Below are positions 22,606 to 23,009 of a stretch of 23,009 nt of DNA, one piece after another (position 1 is the first letter of the stretch; every line of letters starts with the position of its first letter). Location of the stretch: the IMG/VR virus record IMGVR_UViG_3300041402_001054, positions 1 through 23,009 of that record. One strand, 5' to 3'. The DNA comes from a virus. Below the pieces are notes generated by a model. That model did not search any database. It was not told the origin of the DNA and saw nothing but the letters and a program-made list of their open reading frames with translations. Position numbers and translations under genes: made by a program.

Positions 22606-23009
22606 CTACGTAAAAGTTTCTGTGAACATAAACCCATACATCTTTTTCAAGAATTGCCTTTTTGCTTCACTCCAGGCTTTCAGTCCTTCTTTCCATAATT
22701 CGTCATCCGAGCCTTTTAATTCTGTCAAGTGTTCTTCGATCACTCTCAGCTTTTGTTTGAGATAAACGAGTACTTTAAGTGTGTAAATCGTTCTTCTGTC
22801 TAGCGGCGTATAATCCTTCCCCTTCGAAACGCAGTACTCAATTATATATCCTCTTTTGCGTATAGCAGTTGAGGTTTTTTCTGCTACCGGCAGAAACCTT
22901 ACTATCAACCACCTTCTTGATTTTTTCTCGAAAAAAGGACGAAACTCAGGGTCTATGTTTTTAAGTTCTCCTAAGAACCAGCGTTCAACACAGGGTGTCT
23001 CCGCTGGTC
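22606..23009 (-). CDS. Unknown phage protein, 5' end cut by window edge
   Basis: A TTG codon at 22908 could serve as a start, but the same frame stays open to the window edge and reads like real protein (CVERWFLGELKNIDPEF, RPFFEKKSRRWLIVRFLPV). The gene therefore almost certainly begins beyond 23009. The WFLGELKxIDPEFxPxF...RWxIVR pattern resembles a small phage protein found beside head genes; its function is unknown to me. The rest is helical and basic, with a coiled-coil-like segment (TIYTLKVLVYLKQKLRVIEE) and an aromatic C-terminus (FLKKMYGFMFTETFT). At least 134 residues are visible. It ends ten bases before the beta-helix gene and is probably co-transcribed with it. Confidence 0.6.
   Translation of the reverse strand, partial: PAETPCVERWFLGELKNIDPEFRPFFEKKSRRWLIVRFLPVAEKTSTAIRKRGYIIEYCVSKGKDYTPLDRRTIYTLKVLVYLKQKLRVIEEHLTELKGSDDELWKEGLKAWSEAKRQFLKKMYGFMFTETFT

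Noticed and set aside
22606-22908. Complete 100-residue gene starting at TTG 22908
   Set aside because: The same frame continues open and protein-like to the window edge (WFLGELKNIDPEF ...), so the gene is treated as 5'-truncated.
1-23009. CRISPR arrays, tRNA genes, integrase or transposase
   Set aside because: No regular repeat-spacer pattern, no cloverleaf-like sequence noted, and none of the real genes has recombinase motifs.

Overview
The window looks like part of the genome of a short-tailed (podovirus-like) phage of a bacterium, either a free phage or an integrated prophage; nothing here decides which. The main evidence is a long run of tightly packed, often 4-bp-overlapping minus-strand genes for virion parts and lysis. 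I read a head-tail adaptor, a very large propeller-type tail nozzle, several beta-helix or fibre proteins, a block of coiled-coil and giant LPD38-like proteins that would be ejected into the host, and an endolysin. I see no tape-measure, tail-tube or sheath gene. Almost every start has a strong AAGGAGG-type ribosome binding site, and the sequence is moderately AT-rich with many AGA/AGG/ATA codons. This fits a bacterial host with strong Shine-Dalgarno use but does not name it. No integrase, tRNA, rRNA, insertion sequence or CRISPR array is visible.

Layout. Plus strand, 1-1147: a small zinc-ribbon protein, an imperfect 83-bp-offset duplication, an unknown 123-residue protein and a RusA-type Holliday junction resolvase. 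This is probably the end of an early or DNA-metabolism operon. It meets the late operon tail to tail, and the last minus-strand gene (1134-1289) overlaps the end of rusA by 14 bp.

Minus strand, read from 23009 down to 1134: a 5'-truncated unknown protein; a beta-helix protein followed by a clear intrinsic terminator (21597-21623); four consecutive genes with Sec-type signal peptides (small beta-sandwich, 681-residue fibre, decoration-like domain protein with a C-terminal membrane segment, beta-helix protein); a two-TM holin-like protein; the adaptor; the 1196-residue nozzle; a 162-residue truncated spike-cap paralogue; a signal-peptide-bearing spike; a small JAMM/JAB-like protein with a signal peptide; three small to mid-size proteins plus a 1636-residue protein that I interpret as ejection proteins; and a lysis block (Amidase_3 endolysin, membrane coiled-coil spanin-like protein, single-pass membrane protein, 51-residue protein).

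The most unusual property is that six proteins inside a virion-assembly operon carry export signals, although tailed-phage virions assemble in the cytoplasm. Either the phage exports a set of spike-like or decoration proteins to the envelope or surface of the infected cell, or these N-terminal hydrophobic segments have another role. Other notable features are the nested domain insertions in the nozzle and the duplicated spike cap. No function here was tested; all family names come from reading motifs without a database search.
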